Positions 1 through 5,698 of a DNA stretch of 22,595 nucleotides are shown here, piece after piece. The notes below the pieces were generated by a model. The model had not been told where the DNA came from. It saw only the letters and a program-made list of their open reading frames with translations, and did not search any database. The translations under genes were made by a program, and so were the position numbers. The stretch comes from a virus. How positions within the stretch are numbered: the stretch's first letter is position 1; each line of letters opens with the position of its first letter. The DNA lies in the IMG/VR virus record IMGVR_UViG_3300006735_000289, positions 1-22,595 of that record; one strand, 5' to 3'.

Positions 1-1
1 T

Positions 2-349
2 ACTATATTTAGTATATATATTAGAAGAAAAAATGCAGTAAATGATATAGCAACCTGTATTACTTGTGGTAAAAAGGATCATTGGAAAAAACTACAGAAT
101 GGACATTTTCAAAGTCGTAAACACTATTCAACTAGATGGGATGAAATAAACTGTCAAGTTCAATGTGCAGGTTGTAATGTATTTAAGTATGGAGAACAGT
201 ATGTATTTGGTAATAAACTAGATATTAAATATGGTTCAGGAACTGCTGAAAGATTACACTTAAAAGCTAAACAAATAATTAAACTAACTAACCCAGAGAT
301 AGAAGAAATGATATTAAGGTATAAAAATTTTGTAGATTTAATGGAATAG
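2..349 (+). CDS. NinG/Rap-like recombination protein, C-terminal part (5' end outside window)
   Basis: The reading frame is open from the window edge to TAG at 347-349, giving 115 residues. It has two Cys pairs (CITC at about residues 18-21, CAGC at 57-60), with NGHFQSR and TRWDEINCQVQC between them. This arrangement is characteristic of the lambda NinG/Rap family, which acts on branched recombination intermediates with single-strand annealing proteins. The ERF gene 450 bases downstream fits that role. The true start lies upstream and cannot be seen. Family assignment is from motif recognition; nuclease activity in this phage is inferred. A terminator follows directly. Confidence 0.82.
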   Translation, partial: TIFSIYIRRKNAVNDIATCITCGKKDHWKKLQNGHFQSRKHYSTRWDEINCQVQCAGCNVFKYGEQYVFGNKLDIKYGSGTAERLHLKAKQIIKLTNPEIEEMILRYKNFVDLME

Positions 350-395
350 TATATCTTTACAGTATTCTGTTTGTTTTGTCTTTAATGAAAGAAGG

Positions 396-423
396 GGGTT
401 AATTTAATTAATCCTTTTTTTTT
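396..423 (+). terminator. Rho-independent terminator after the ninG-like gene
   Basis: GGGTTAATT pairs with AATTAATCC (one G-U pair; the innermost pairs must open to form the loop), followed directly by nine Ts. It lies between the NinG-like stop codon and a promoter for the next unit, so it separates two transcription units. The stem is A+T-rich, as expected in this genome. Confidence 0.72.
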
Positions 424-433
424 GTGCCTATTT

Positions 434-463
434 TTGTTTTATTAACAATTTTGTTTATATTTG
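434..463 (+). promoter_or_regulatory. Host-type (Bacteroidota) promoter for the early recombination/replication unit
   Basis: TTG (434-436), a 19-base spacer, then TATATTTG (456-463). This is an exact fit to the Bacteroidota primary-sigma consensus, a -33 TTG and a -7 TAnnTTTG. It sits just after a terminator and about 30 bases before the first ATG. The same TTG-N19-TATATTTG pattern recurs at 4352-4381, which supports it. Confidence 0.72.
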
Positions 464-493
464 TTTAAGTTTAATTTATAAAAACATTTAAAA

Positions 494-649
494 ATGGCAT
501 TACAAACACAAAAGCAAGACATTGAAAAAGAAATCAAAACATTAGAATTGATGCATTCACACGCATCTATGATGGGAGATACAAAAAATCAGAAATTATT
601 TGAAAATAAGATATTCTGGTTAAAATCAACTTTAACACACATAGAATAA
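494..649 (+). CDS. Small hypothetical protein (51 aa), first gene of the early unit
   Basis: ATG at 494 preceded by an A-rich stretch; TAA at 647-649. The product is charged and probably helical, with a Lys/Glu-rich N-terminal half (QKQDIEKEIK) and a central HSHASMMGD segment; no membrane segment or catalytic motif is visible. It is the first ORF after the promoter at 434-463 and its stop codon overlaps the next start (TAATG). I do not recognise the family. Promoter-proximal position, translational coupling and absence of a competing frame support it as a real gene. Confidence 0.6.
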   Translation: MALQTQKQDIEKEIKTLELMHSHASMMGDTKNQKLFENKIFWLKSTLTHIE

Positions 650-795
650 TGTTTGCAACTTTCAGAGAAAATTATTCACATCAGACAAAAGATACTTTAT
701 TATTAGAATATAAGTATAAAGTAGAAGCCTTAACTAGTAAAGTTAAATTTCTAGAAGCACAATTAGAAGTAATTACAAATCAAAAAAACAGATAA
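649..795 (+). CDS. Small predicted coiled-coil protein (48 aa)
   Basis: Starts at ATG 649, sharing a base with the preceding stop (TAATG), and ends at TAA 793-795 immediately before the ERF start codon at 796. Residues 17-45 form a heptad-like helix (LLLEYKYKVEALTSKVKFLEAQLEV) suggesting a short coiled coil. No enzyme motif. Tight packing upstream of the annealing protein suggests an accessory early role, but no function can be assigned. Confidence 0.6.
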   Translation: MFATFRENYSHQTKDTLLLEYKYKVEALTSKVKFLEAQLEVITNQKNR

Positions 796-1326
796 ATGAA
801 AAATAATATATATCATAAAATATTTCAATTAAGAAAAGAAATAGGTACAATAAGCAAAGATGCTTCAAACCCTTTTTACAGGTCAAAATATTTTGACATT
901 AATTCACTAATAAAACAACTAGATCCATTATTTGAAAAACATAAAATATGTTTAGTTCAGCCTATCACAGATGAATATGTAAGAACTGTATTAGTAGATT
1001 TAGATGGTGGATCAATTGAATCTTCTTTAAAACTTACTAAAGGATTAGATGCACAAAAAAAAGGTTCAGAAATAACTTATTATCGTAGATATACTTTAGC
1101 ATCTTTATTAGGCTTACAAGCTGTAGATGATGATGGTAATTTAGCAGTAAAAACAAAACCAAAACCAAAACCAAAAAATTGGTTATTAAAAAAGAATGAT
1201 ATAAAAAATTGTGAAAATGCTATAATTTCTGGTGAATACACAATAAAAGACATAAAGGAAAAATGGAATATGTCTGATGATATAGAAAAACAATTAAATA
1301 ATTTAACAATAAATAAAAATCAATAA
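796..1326 (+). CDS. erf: ERF-family single-strand annealing protein
   Basis: A 176-residue protein with the ERF-family core: an N-terminal segment with DASNPFYRSKYFDINSLI (about residues 22-39) and the diagnostic GSEITYYRRYTLASLLGL (90-107) followed by DDDGN. ERF proteins form rings that anneal complementary single strands during phage recombination or genome circularisation. After the core comes a Lys-Pro repeat linker (about 119-127) and a short Lys/Asn-rich helical tail (130-170), probably a partner- or DNA-binding appendage. The SSB-like gene starts 3 bases downstream, a common ERF-SSB pairing. Length is a little shorter than many ERF proteins. Assignment rests on recognised motifs. Confidence 0.88.
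   Translation: MKNNIYHKIFQLRKEIGTISKDASNPFYRSKYFDINSLIKQLDPLFEKHKICLVQPITDEYVRTVLVDLDGGSIESSLKLTKGLDAQKKGSEITYYRRYTLASLLGLQAVDDDGNLAVKTKPKPKPKNWLLKKNDIKNCENAIISGEYTIKDIKEKWNMSDDIEKQLNNLTINKNQ
1154..1177 (+). repeat. CAAAAC hexamer microsatellite encoding the Lys-Pro linker of ERF
   Basis: Three perfect CAAAAC units followed by a partial fourth, in frame, encode alternating Lys and Pro between the ERF core and its C-terminal tail. Unit-number change would vary linker length without changing frame. Confidence 0.6.
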
Positions 1327-1328
1327 CT

Positions 1329-1655
1329 ATGAGTTCACTAATTAATGCAAGTATCAGGGTAGATAAATTACCTAAAGAAAAATTTATTAAAGGCAGACCA
1401 GATGCTGAAGGTAAAACACCAATTTATTACAACTTTACAATATCTATTCAAGATGAAACAAGATATGGTAATAATGTAGCTATAACTGATTCACAAACTA
1501 AAGAAGAACGTGAAGCTAAAAAACCTAAAAACTATTTAGGAAATGGAAAAGTTGTTTGGACTGATTCTAATATTGTTCTAGCAGAACGTGAAGAACCAAA
1601 ACTTGATATTATTTCAGGAACAGAATCTGCACACACAACAGACTTACCATTCTAG
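1329..1655 (+). CDS. SSB-like single-stranded DNA-binding protein
   Basis: A 108-residue protein starting 3 bases after the ERF stop. The N-terminal part is beta-rich (INASIRVDKL, YYNFTISIQDET, NNVAITDS, KVVWTDSNIVL), consistent with a compact OB fold. The extreme C-terminus is TTDLPF, closely resembling the DDDIPF-type tip by which bacterial SSB recruits replication and repair proteins. Location next to ERF and before an ATPase supports an ssDNA-binding role. I infer function from the tip, fold pattern and context rather than strong similarity to canonical SSB; it is smaller than bacterial SSB and lacks a long Gly/Pro linker. Confidence 0.65.
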   Translation: MSSLINASIRVDKLPKEKFIKGRPDAEGKTPIYYNFTISIQDETRYGNNVAITDSQTKEEREAKKPKNYLGNGKVVWTDSNIVLAEREEPKLDIISGTESAHTTDLPF

Positions 1656-1681
1656 TAAATACTTTTTTTAATAATAATTAA

Positions 1682-1716
1682 GGTATGGATTTTAGAATCT
1701 GTACCTTTTTTTTTTT
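1682..1716 (+). terminator. Rho-independent terminator between ssb-like and repA-like genes
   Basis: GGTATGGATT pairs with AATCTGTACC over 10 positions with two G-U pairs and a TTAG-type loop, followed by 11 Ts. No convincing promoter is visible between it and the ATG at 1728, so it may attenuate rather than end the transcript. Confidence 0.78.
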
Positions 1717-1727
1717 ATCTTTATTCA

Positions 1728-2567
1728 ATGACAGAGAAACAGACAGAACAATATCTATATATGCAATTAATTGAAGAAGATTGTTATATAGACACAAAAG
1801 AAAAAATAGACTATCCACCAGTAGCATTATCTTATGGTGAACAATTAATTAAATCAAGATCAGGTGATAAACTTCTTCCAATTCCCATTTGCAGTTATGG
1901 TAATATAATATCATTGGCTGCACCACCAAAAACAAAGAAATCTTTTTTTATATCATTATTAGCTTCTGTATTTTTAAGTGGGTCAAATATGTATGGTGGT
2001 CAATTAAAAGGTCATAGAGGTAATGGAAACTGTGTTCACATAGACACAGAGCAGTCCAGGTGGCATTCACAGAATTGCTTTTCTAGACCATTTGCAATGG
2101 ATTATAAAACAGATGCTAGTAAATACAATACATTTGCGTTAAGAACAATTCCTTTTAAAGACAGAATGAATTTTTTGGAATACTATTTGAGCAAATTAAC
2201 TGAACCATCTTTAGTTTGTTTAGATGGAGTTGCTGATATGGTAGGTGATGTTAATGATTTAATAAGCTGTAATGCTTGTGTTCAAAAATTAATGGAACTT
2301 TCTGAAAAATATAATTGTGCAATAATTTGTGTTATTCATAATAATTTCGGAACTTCCAAAATGACAGGACATCTTGGATCAGCATTAGCCAAAAAATCAG
2401 AAACAATTATTGAACTTGAACAGAACACAGTAAATAAAGACTGGATTACTGTGCATTGTAAACAAAGTAGAAACTATGCATTTGATACATTTAGTTTTGA
2501 AGTTAATGATTATGGATTACCTTTGGTAGTAGATGATTTATATGATCCTTTAAAAAGTAATGGTTAA
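1728..2567 (+). CDS. RepA-like AAA/RecA-fold replicative ATPase (probable helicase)
   Basis: A 279-residue protein with a RecA-like core: a Walker A-like loop APPKTKKS (65-72), VHIDTEQS after strand 2 (103-110), a Walker B strand SLVCLDGVAD (161-170) and AIICVIHNN (198-206), as in AAA_25/RepA-type hexameric helicases. The P-loop lacks the usual glycines and has the K-x-K-S form I associate with Bacteroidota RepA-like ATPases. It probably unwinds DNA or loads replication proteins. Its 3' end overlaps the next gene by 8 bases. No primase domain is present, so primase would have to come from elsewhere in the phage or from the host. Confidence 0.75.
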   Translation: MTEKQTEQYLYMQLIEEDCYIDTKEKIDYPPVALSYGEQLIKSRSGDKLLPIPICSYGNIISLAAPPKTKKSFFISLLASVFLSGSNMYGGQLKGHRGNGNCVHIDTEQSRWHSQNCFSRPFAMDYKTDASKYNTFALRTIPFKDRMNFLEYYLSKLTEPSLVCLDGVADMVGDVNDLISCNACVQKLMELSEKYNCAIICVIHNNFGTSKMTGHLGSALAKKSETIIELEQNTVNKDWITVHCKQSRNYAFDTFSFEVNDYGLPLVVDDLYDPLKSNG

Positions 2568-3033
2568 AGAAAAAATGATTCTTATTGCAAATAAACACAA
2601 TACCTGGATAGATATTGTTAAAACATTTGGCTGCAATAAAAGAACAGCAGAAGACATTACACAAGAAATGTATATCAAAATACAACTAAAGCTAGAAAAA
2701 GGCTTAGATATAATGTATAAAGATGAAATCAACTACTACTACATATTTAAAACACTAAGAACACTATTTCTAGACCTCAAAAGAAAAGGTAAAAATATAT
2801 CAATGATTCCTTTAGACAATGTTCATCTAATTAATAATGATGTAAATTATGATGAAAGCTATGAAAAGGTAAAACAAGCATTAAATGAAATGTGGTGGTA
2901 TGATAGAAAAGTATTTGAAATAATAAATAATGGTGAAAGTATTGCAGAATTTTCTAGAAAATCTTATATTCAGTATTACTCACTTTATAACACATACAGA
3001 AAAGTTAAAGACAAACTCAAAAAATTATTATGA
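2560..3033 (+). CDS. Sigma-70-like transcription factor
   Basis: 157 residues with the two-domain layout of a minimal sigma factor. Residues 10-80 resemble sigma region 2 (CNKRTAEDITQEMYIKI, then FKTLRTLFLDLKRKGK). Residues 103-155 resemble region 4 (YDRKVFEIINNGESIAEFSRKS, then a basic helix ending KVKDKLKKLL). Start ATG 2560 overlaps the preceding gene by 8 bases; a second ATG at 2575 is possible. It shares an ATGA overlap with the following nuclease gene. By position it is expressed before the late genes, so it is a good candidate to direct host RNA polymerase to the late motif CGTTATATA. That link is inference; similarity to sigma is clear in pattern but divergent. Confidence 0.68.
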   Translation: MVKEKMILIANKHNTWIDIVKTFGCNKRTAEDITQEMYIKIQLKLEKGLDIMYKDEINYYYIFKTLRTLFLDLKRKGKNISMIPLDNVHLINNDVNYDESYEKVKQALNEMWWYDRKVFEIINNGESIAEFSRKSYIQYYSLYNTYRKVKDKLKKLL

Positions 3034-3500
3034 AAATAAAATTAACTCCTGAACAAATGCAATGGTGCAAAGACCTAGCAATAAAAAGGTCAGGCTCTAT
3101 GAATCATTCAGAAACTAAAAACAGTATAAATTGTTTTAAAACTAAAGATGGATGGCATAGACATTATGTTGGTGCTTTAGGTGAATTAGCTTATTCTATA
3201 TATTCTGGCAAAAAAATTGATACATCTATAATTGGTAGGGGTGATGATGGAACTGATTTTGATAATGGTGTTGATGTAAAAACTTCATCTTCTAAATACA
3301 GACCTGACTTATTAATATTCAAAAAACAATATGATAGGAAAATAGCTGATAGTTATGTTCTAGCTTGGTTACAATTACCGACAGTAGAATTGGTAGGATC
3401 AATATCCAGGAATAGATTTGATGAATTAAAAGAAATTAAAAATTTTGGATATGGTGATTCTTATATAGTAAACAAAACACACTTAAATAAAATAATATGA
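3030..3500 (+). CDS. PD-(D/E)XK superfamily nuclease-like protein
   Basis: 156 residues. The catalytic pattern is visible: Glu52 in GALGELAYS, then Asp residues in DDGTDFDNG (72-80) and V-D82-V-K84-T as the D/E-x-K strand, followed by beta strands (DLLIFKKQ, SYVLAWLQL, VELVGSISRNRF). This fits a small PD-(D/E)XK endonuclease of the kind that replaces Holliday-junction or structure-specific nucleases in phages. Start ATG overlaps the sigma-like stop (ATGA). Substrate cannot be told from sequence. A second nuclease of this superfamily lies at 3919-4335. Confidence 0.7.
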   Translation: MKIKLTPEQMQWCKDLAIKRSGSMNHSETKNSINCFKTKDGWHRHYVGALGELAYSIYSGKKIDTSIIGRGDDGTDFDNGVDVKTSSSKYRPDLLIFKKQYDRKIADSYVLAWLQLPTVELVGSISRNRFDELKEIKNFGYGDSYIVNKTHLNKII

Positions 3501-3583
3501 ATATAGGTTTTTTTCATCCTTGTCCTATTTGCATAAGTGCATCAGTTATATTATACTTAATTTATAAAAAATACAAAAAATGA
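3497..3583 (+). CDS. Membrane micropeptide (28 aa) with Cys-x-x-Cys
   Basis: ATG overlaps the nuclease stop (ATGA) and the stop overlaps the next ATG in the same manner, so it is flanked by coupling junctions on both sides. The sequence is a short HPCPIC motif followed by a hydrophobic stretch (about residues 11-22) and a Lys/Tyr-rich tail, consistent with one membrane helix with a positively charged cytoplasmic end. No family recognised. The perfect tiling between neighbours is the main support. Confidence 0.5.
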   Translation: MNIGFFHPCPICISASVILYLIYKKYKK

Positions 3584-3726
3584 AATTAGGAGATTTAATT
3601 TATTACATTACCAAGTACACAGGTATAAAATATATAGTAGAAACATATCACGCATTTAGAGGTACAAAATGTAATTGTGATAAACGTAGAAAAAAATTCA
3701 ATGAAATTAAAATCAAAAGATGGTAA
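3580..3726 (+). CDS. Small conserved basic protein with Cys-x-Cys (48 aa)
   Basis: Starts in an ATGA overlap with the upstream micropeptide. It opens GDLIYYITKYTGIKYIVE and ends with a Cys-Asn-Cys-Asp-Lys-Arg-Arg cluster and basic tail. This resembles a small family I recall from flavobacterial phages, with the pattern 'GD..x..TK.TGIK...CGC.KR'. No biochemical role is known to me; the paired Cys and basic residues could bind metal or nucleic acid. Confidence 0.58.
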   Translation: MKLGDLIYYITKYTGIKYIVETYHAFRGTKCNCDKRRKKFNEIKIKRW

Positions 3727-3938
3727 AATTTAATAAATATGATTTTGAATTATGGACAGTCTTTAGAATGGACACAAAGCAATACTTATCAGCCAATGAA
3801 TTTGACTTGGTCTGCAAGTTACACGCAAAATATTACAAGCATAGTTTTTATAAACCCTGCACCTGCTCACCCAAAACAGTAAATAGATGGATTAAAGATT
3901 TGAATGTAATTTGGGATAATGGGAATCCAGAAGATTAA
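3720..3938 (+). CDS. Hypothetical protein with C-terminal CTC...WIKDLN motif (72 aa)
   Basis: Start ATG 3720 overlaps the previous gene by 7 bases. The product carries FDLVCKLHAKYYKH then PCTCSPKTVNRWIKDLN (about 46-62), a pattern that suggests a small helical DNA-binding protein with a Cys pair; 'KTVNRWIKDLN' looks like a recognition helix. I recall similar small proteins in Bacteroidota phages but no assigned function. It overlaps the next gene by 20 bases. Confidence 0.62.
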   Translation: MVKFNKYDFELWTVFRMDTKQYLSANEFDLVCKLHAKYYKHSFYKPCTCSPKTVNRWIKDLNVIWDNGNPED

Positions 3939-4335
3939 TAAGTGGGAACAGGCTGTTGTGATGATTCTAAACTTAGATGGTTGGGATTTGAAATGGACTG
4001 GTGAAGGAAATTCTAGATGGGATGCAGCAGGTAAAACCCCAAAAGGTTTTGATTGTGTTATTGAAATGAAATTCCGAAAAAAGTATTATGAAGAAAAATT
4101 AATTGAAAAAGATAAATATGATGCATTAATGTCTTTAGATAAAAAGATTATTAAATTATATTTTGTTAATGATCCTAAAGGTAATTTCTTATTCTGGTTA
4201 AATACACTCAAGCTGCCAGAACCTATAAAAAAATATTGTCCAGACACTACAATGTGGACTAAAAGAAGATTAAAAAAAGATGTATATCTTCTAAAAGAAA
4301 ACCAAGCCAGTAGAATAAATATCAATCTTTCTTAA
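3919..4335 (+). CDS. PD-(D/E)XK endonuclease (probable junction or structure-specific nuclease)
   Basis: 138 residues with a typical small phage nuclease core: N-terminal Glu10 helix (WEQAVVMILN), DAAGKTPKGFDCVIEMKFR (35-53) giving Asp45 and the E49-x-K51 strand, then helix EEKLIEKDKYDAL and strands IIKLYFVND and FLFWLN. The D...ExK layout is that of a VRR/Holliday-resolvase-like nuclease. It overlaps the preceding gene by 20 bases and is the last gene before the promoter at 4352. It probably resolves recombination or replication branches in concert with ERF and the 5'-3' exonuclease; the precise substrate is not evident. Confidence 0.7.
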   Translation: MGIQKINKWEQAVVMILNLDGWDLKWTGEGNSRWDAAGKTPKGFDCVIEMKFRKKYYEEKLIEKDKYDALMSLDKKIIKLYFVNDPKGNFLFWLNTLKLPEPIKKYCPDTTMWTKRRLKKDVYLLKENQASRININLS

Positions 4336-4338
4336 AAA

Positions 4339-4364
4339 AAGTTATTAAATTTTGTTTATAACTC
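4339..4364 (+). promoter_or_regulatory. Candidate operator overlapping the -33 element (copy 1)
   Basis: AAGTTATTAAATTTTGT is repeated exactly at 8145-8161, and both copies end in ATAACT, giving a dyad (here AGTTAT and ATAACT, 12 bases apart). The TTG of the predicted -33 element lies inside it, so a protein bound here would block or modulate the promoter. Confidence 0.5.
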
Positions 4365-4381
4365 AAATAGTTCTATATTTG
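4352..4381 (+). promoter_or_regulatory. Host-type promoter for the small-membrane-protein/exonuclease unit
   Basis: TTG (4352-4354), 19-base spacer, TATATTTG (4374-4381), identical in spacing and -7 sequence to the promoter at 434-463. It precedes the ATG at 4396 by 14 bases and would drive the genes up to the diphosphohydrolase. Confidence 0.72.
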
Positions 4382-4395
4382 AAAAAAACAAAACA

Positions 4396-4485
4396 ATGAA
4401 AAAAACATTAAAATTAATTTCAGAAGCATTATTTGTAGTATCAATCTTTGTTCTATTTTGGGCATCACTTTGGATATTCGCATAA
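4396..4485 (+). CDS. Single-pass membrane micropeptide (29 aa)
   Basis: First ATG after the promoter at 4352-4381. MKKTLKLISEA precedes a hydrophobic helix (about 11-29: LFVVSIFVLFWASLWIF) that runs to the C-terminus. This is the pattern of a small inner-membrane protein with basic N-terminus inside. The stop is one base from the next ATG. No family recognised; a role at the host membrane early in infection is plausible but unproven. Confidence 0.58.
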   Translation: MKKTLKLISEALFVVSIFVLFWASLWIFA

Positions 4486-4486
4486 T

Positions 4487-4648
4487 ATGAGAAAACAAAA
4501 ATCATTATGGAGAAAAAATAAGTATGGGAAATGGTATAAGCTAAAACCTGTAAATAATAAGGAAGTGTTTATTCCTTGTGATGATACTACTCAAACTTAT
4601 AATTGGCAAATAACAAATAAAAGTGGTAAACTGAAAGCTAAGAAATGA
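4487..4648 (+). CDS. Small basic hypothetical protein (53 aa)
   Basis: I place the start at ATG 4487, one base after the upstream stop; a longer TTG-initiated version would overlap the micropeptide gene completely. The product is strongly basic (MRKQKSLWRKNKYGKWYK, ending KLKAKK) with a central acidic patch (CDDTTQTYNWQ). It could bind nucleic acid, but no domain is recognised. The stop overlaps the next start in ATGA. Confidence 0.58.
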   Translation: MRKQKSLWRKNKYGKWYKLKPVNNKEVFIPCDDTTQTYNWQITNKSGKLKAKK

Positions 4649-4782
4649 AAAAAGAAAAAAAGGTTAGACAGTACAGATCAAGACAAGGCAGGTCTGATAA
4701 ACAGTATGAAAGTAATATGATTGTATTTGGCATATCTTTGATAGGTCTTTTTATATGTATCGTATTATTAATAATATTTTAA
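4645..4782 (+). CDS. Small membrane protein with basic N-terminus (45 aa)
   Basis: ATGA overlap with the preceding gene. Residues 1-24 are highly basic (KKEKKVRQYRSRQGRSDKQ) and residues 25-45 form one hydrophobic helix (MIVFGISLIGLFICIVLLIIF) ending at the C-terminus. This is a tail-anchor-like topology with the charged domain in the cytoplasm. Second membrane peptide in the same operon; function unknown. Confidence 0.58.
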   Translation: MKKEKKVRQYRSRQGRSDKQYESNMIVFGISLIGLFICIVLLIIF

Positions 4783-4783
4783 A

Positions 4784-4906
4784 ATGAATAAATATTTAAA
4801 TTATTTAAATGATAAATATTTTAAAGAAATAAACTACATACAAATCAAAAGTAAAATTAATAAAAATGAATCATCCATTCGAAAACGAAATCTTCAACGC
4901 ATTTAG
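4784..4906 (+). CDS. Possible small protein (40 aa) overlapping the next gene
   Basis: ATG 4784 follows the upstream stop by one base, and the ORF ends at TAG 4904-4906. It overlaps the next ORF by 41 bases in another frame. Composition is Asn/Lys/Tyr/Ile-rich, which is what A+T-rich DNA gives by chance, and the last 14 residues coincide with a better-supported gene. Kept as a weak call because the spacing fits the operon. Confidence 0.33.
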   Translation: MNKYLNYLNDKYFKEINYIQIKSKINKNESSIRKRNLQRI

Positions 4907-4988
4907 AGTTAAAGAAAAAAAAATAAAAGAAGCAATAGAATTTCTACAAGAAAACAATTACAAAGTTTTTAAAGAAATAAAAAAATGA
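4866..4988 (+). CDS. Small hypothetical helical protein (40 aa)
   Basis: MNHPFENEIFNAFRVKEKKIKEAIEFL... with a charged amphipathic helix; the stop TGA overlaps the exonuclease ATG in an ATGA junction, which supports it over the overlapping ORF at 4784. I recall short proteins with a similar opening beside exonuclease genes in related phages, but no function. Confidence 0.52.
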   Translation: MNHPFENEIFNAFRVKEKKIKEAIEFLQENNYKVFKEIKK

Positions 4989-5698
4989 TTCTACTTGTTG
5001 ATGCAGACAGCTTAATATTTGCTAGTTGTTACAGGTCAAAAGAAAATCCTGAAGATCATCCATACTATGAAGACATAGAAGATGCTAAAATTAAGTTTGA
5101 CCATCAGTTTATGAAAATAGTAAATGACCTGGAAGAACAATTTGAAATAGATAAGATTATAACATTTAATGGCAGCAAAGGAAACTTTAGAAAATTACTG
5201 ACTTCTAAATATAAAGCCAATAGAAAAAAACAAGAATTACCACCACTACTTCACGAAATGCATCAGTATGTAAAATATCAATACAGTAGCATATTTGGAT
5301 ATGGTATTGAAACAGATGATATGGTAGCAAGATATTGGTACGAAATCAGCAACACAGTTGGAAAAGAAGAAGTAATGATTGTCAGCATAGATAAAGACTA
5401 CAGACAGTTTCCCTGCTTGATTTATAATTACCACCACAAACACAAACAAATAATTAACATATCAGAAGAAGAAGCATTATACAACTTCTACGAACAAATG
5501 ATAGTAGGAGATACAGCAGACAATGTAAACTACTTTAAAGGAAAGGGTAAAGCATTTGCAAAAAAATATTTTAAAGACTGCAAAACACAATACCAATACA
5601 CTAAACAACTATATTTGTTATTCCAAAAACAATATAAAGGCAAGGCAAGACAGAAATATACAGAATGTTATAACCTTTTAAAATTAAGAACACAATGA
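4985..5698 (+). CDS. 5'-3' exonuclease / FLAP endonuclease (T4 RNase H / T5 D15-like)
   Basis: 237 residues. Metal-binding acidic residues of the PIN-like 5' nuclease fold are all visible: D6 and D8 in LLVDADSLIF, E109-x-D111-D112 in ETDDMVARYW, D136 and D138 in SIDKDYRQF, and D176/D179 in VGDTADN, followed by the helix-hairpin-helix-like segment FKGKGKAFAKK. The Lys/Arg-rich KYKANRKK (about 75-82) matches the helical arch. It would remove RNA primers and flaps, and resect DNA for ERF annealing. It shares ATGA junctions with both neighbours. Length is slightly shorter than T5 D15, mostly at the C-terminus. Confidence 0.88.
   Translation: MILLVDADSLIFASCYRSKENPEDHPYYEDIEDAKIKFDHQFMKIVNDLEEQFEIDKIITFNGSKGNFRKLLTSKYKANRKKQELPPLLHEMHQYVKYQYSSIFGYGIETDDMVARYWYEISNTVGKEEVMIVSIDKDYRQFPCLIYNYHHKHKQIINISEEEALYNFYEQMIVGDTADNVNYFKGKGKAFAKKYFKDCKTQYQYTKQLYLLFQKQYKGKARQKYTECYNLLKLRTQ

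Noticed and set aside
1154-1177. Hexamer repeats as a possible CRISPR array or origin iterons
   Set aside because: Units are 6 bases, contiguous and in frame, coding for Lys-Pro; there are no spacers.
4448-4486. TTG-initiated longer form of the 53-residue basic protein
   Set aside because: The extension lies over the membrane micropeptide in another frame; ATG 4487 follows its stop by one base.
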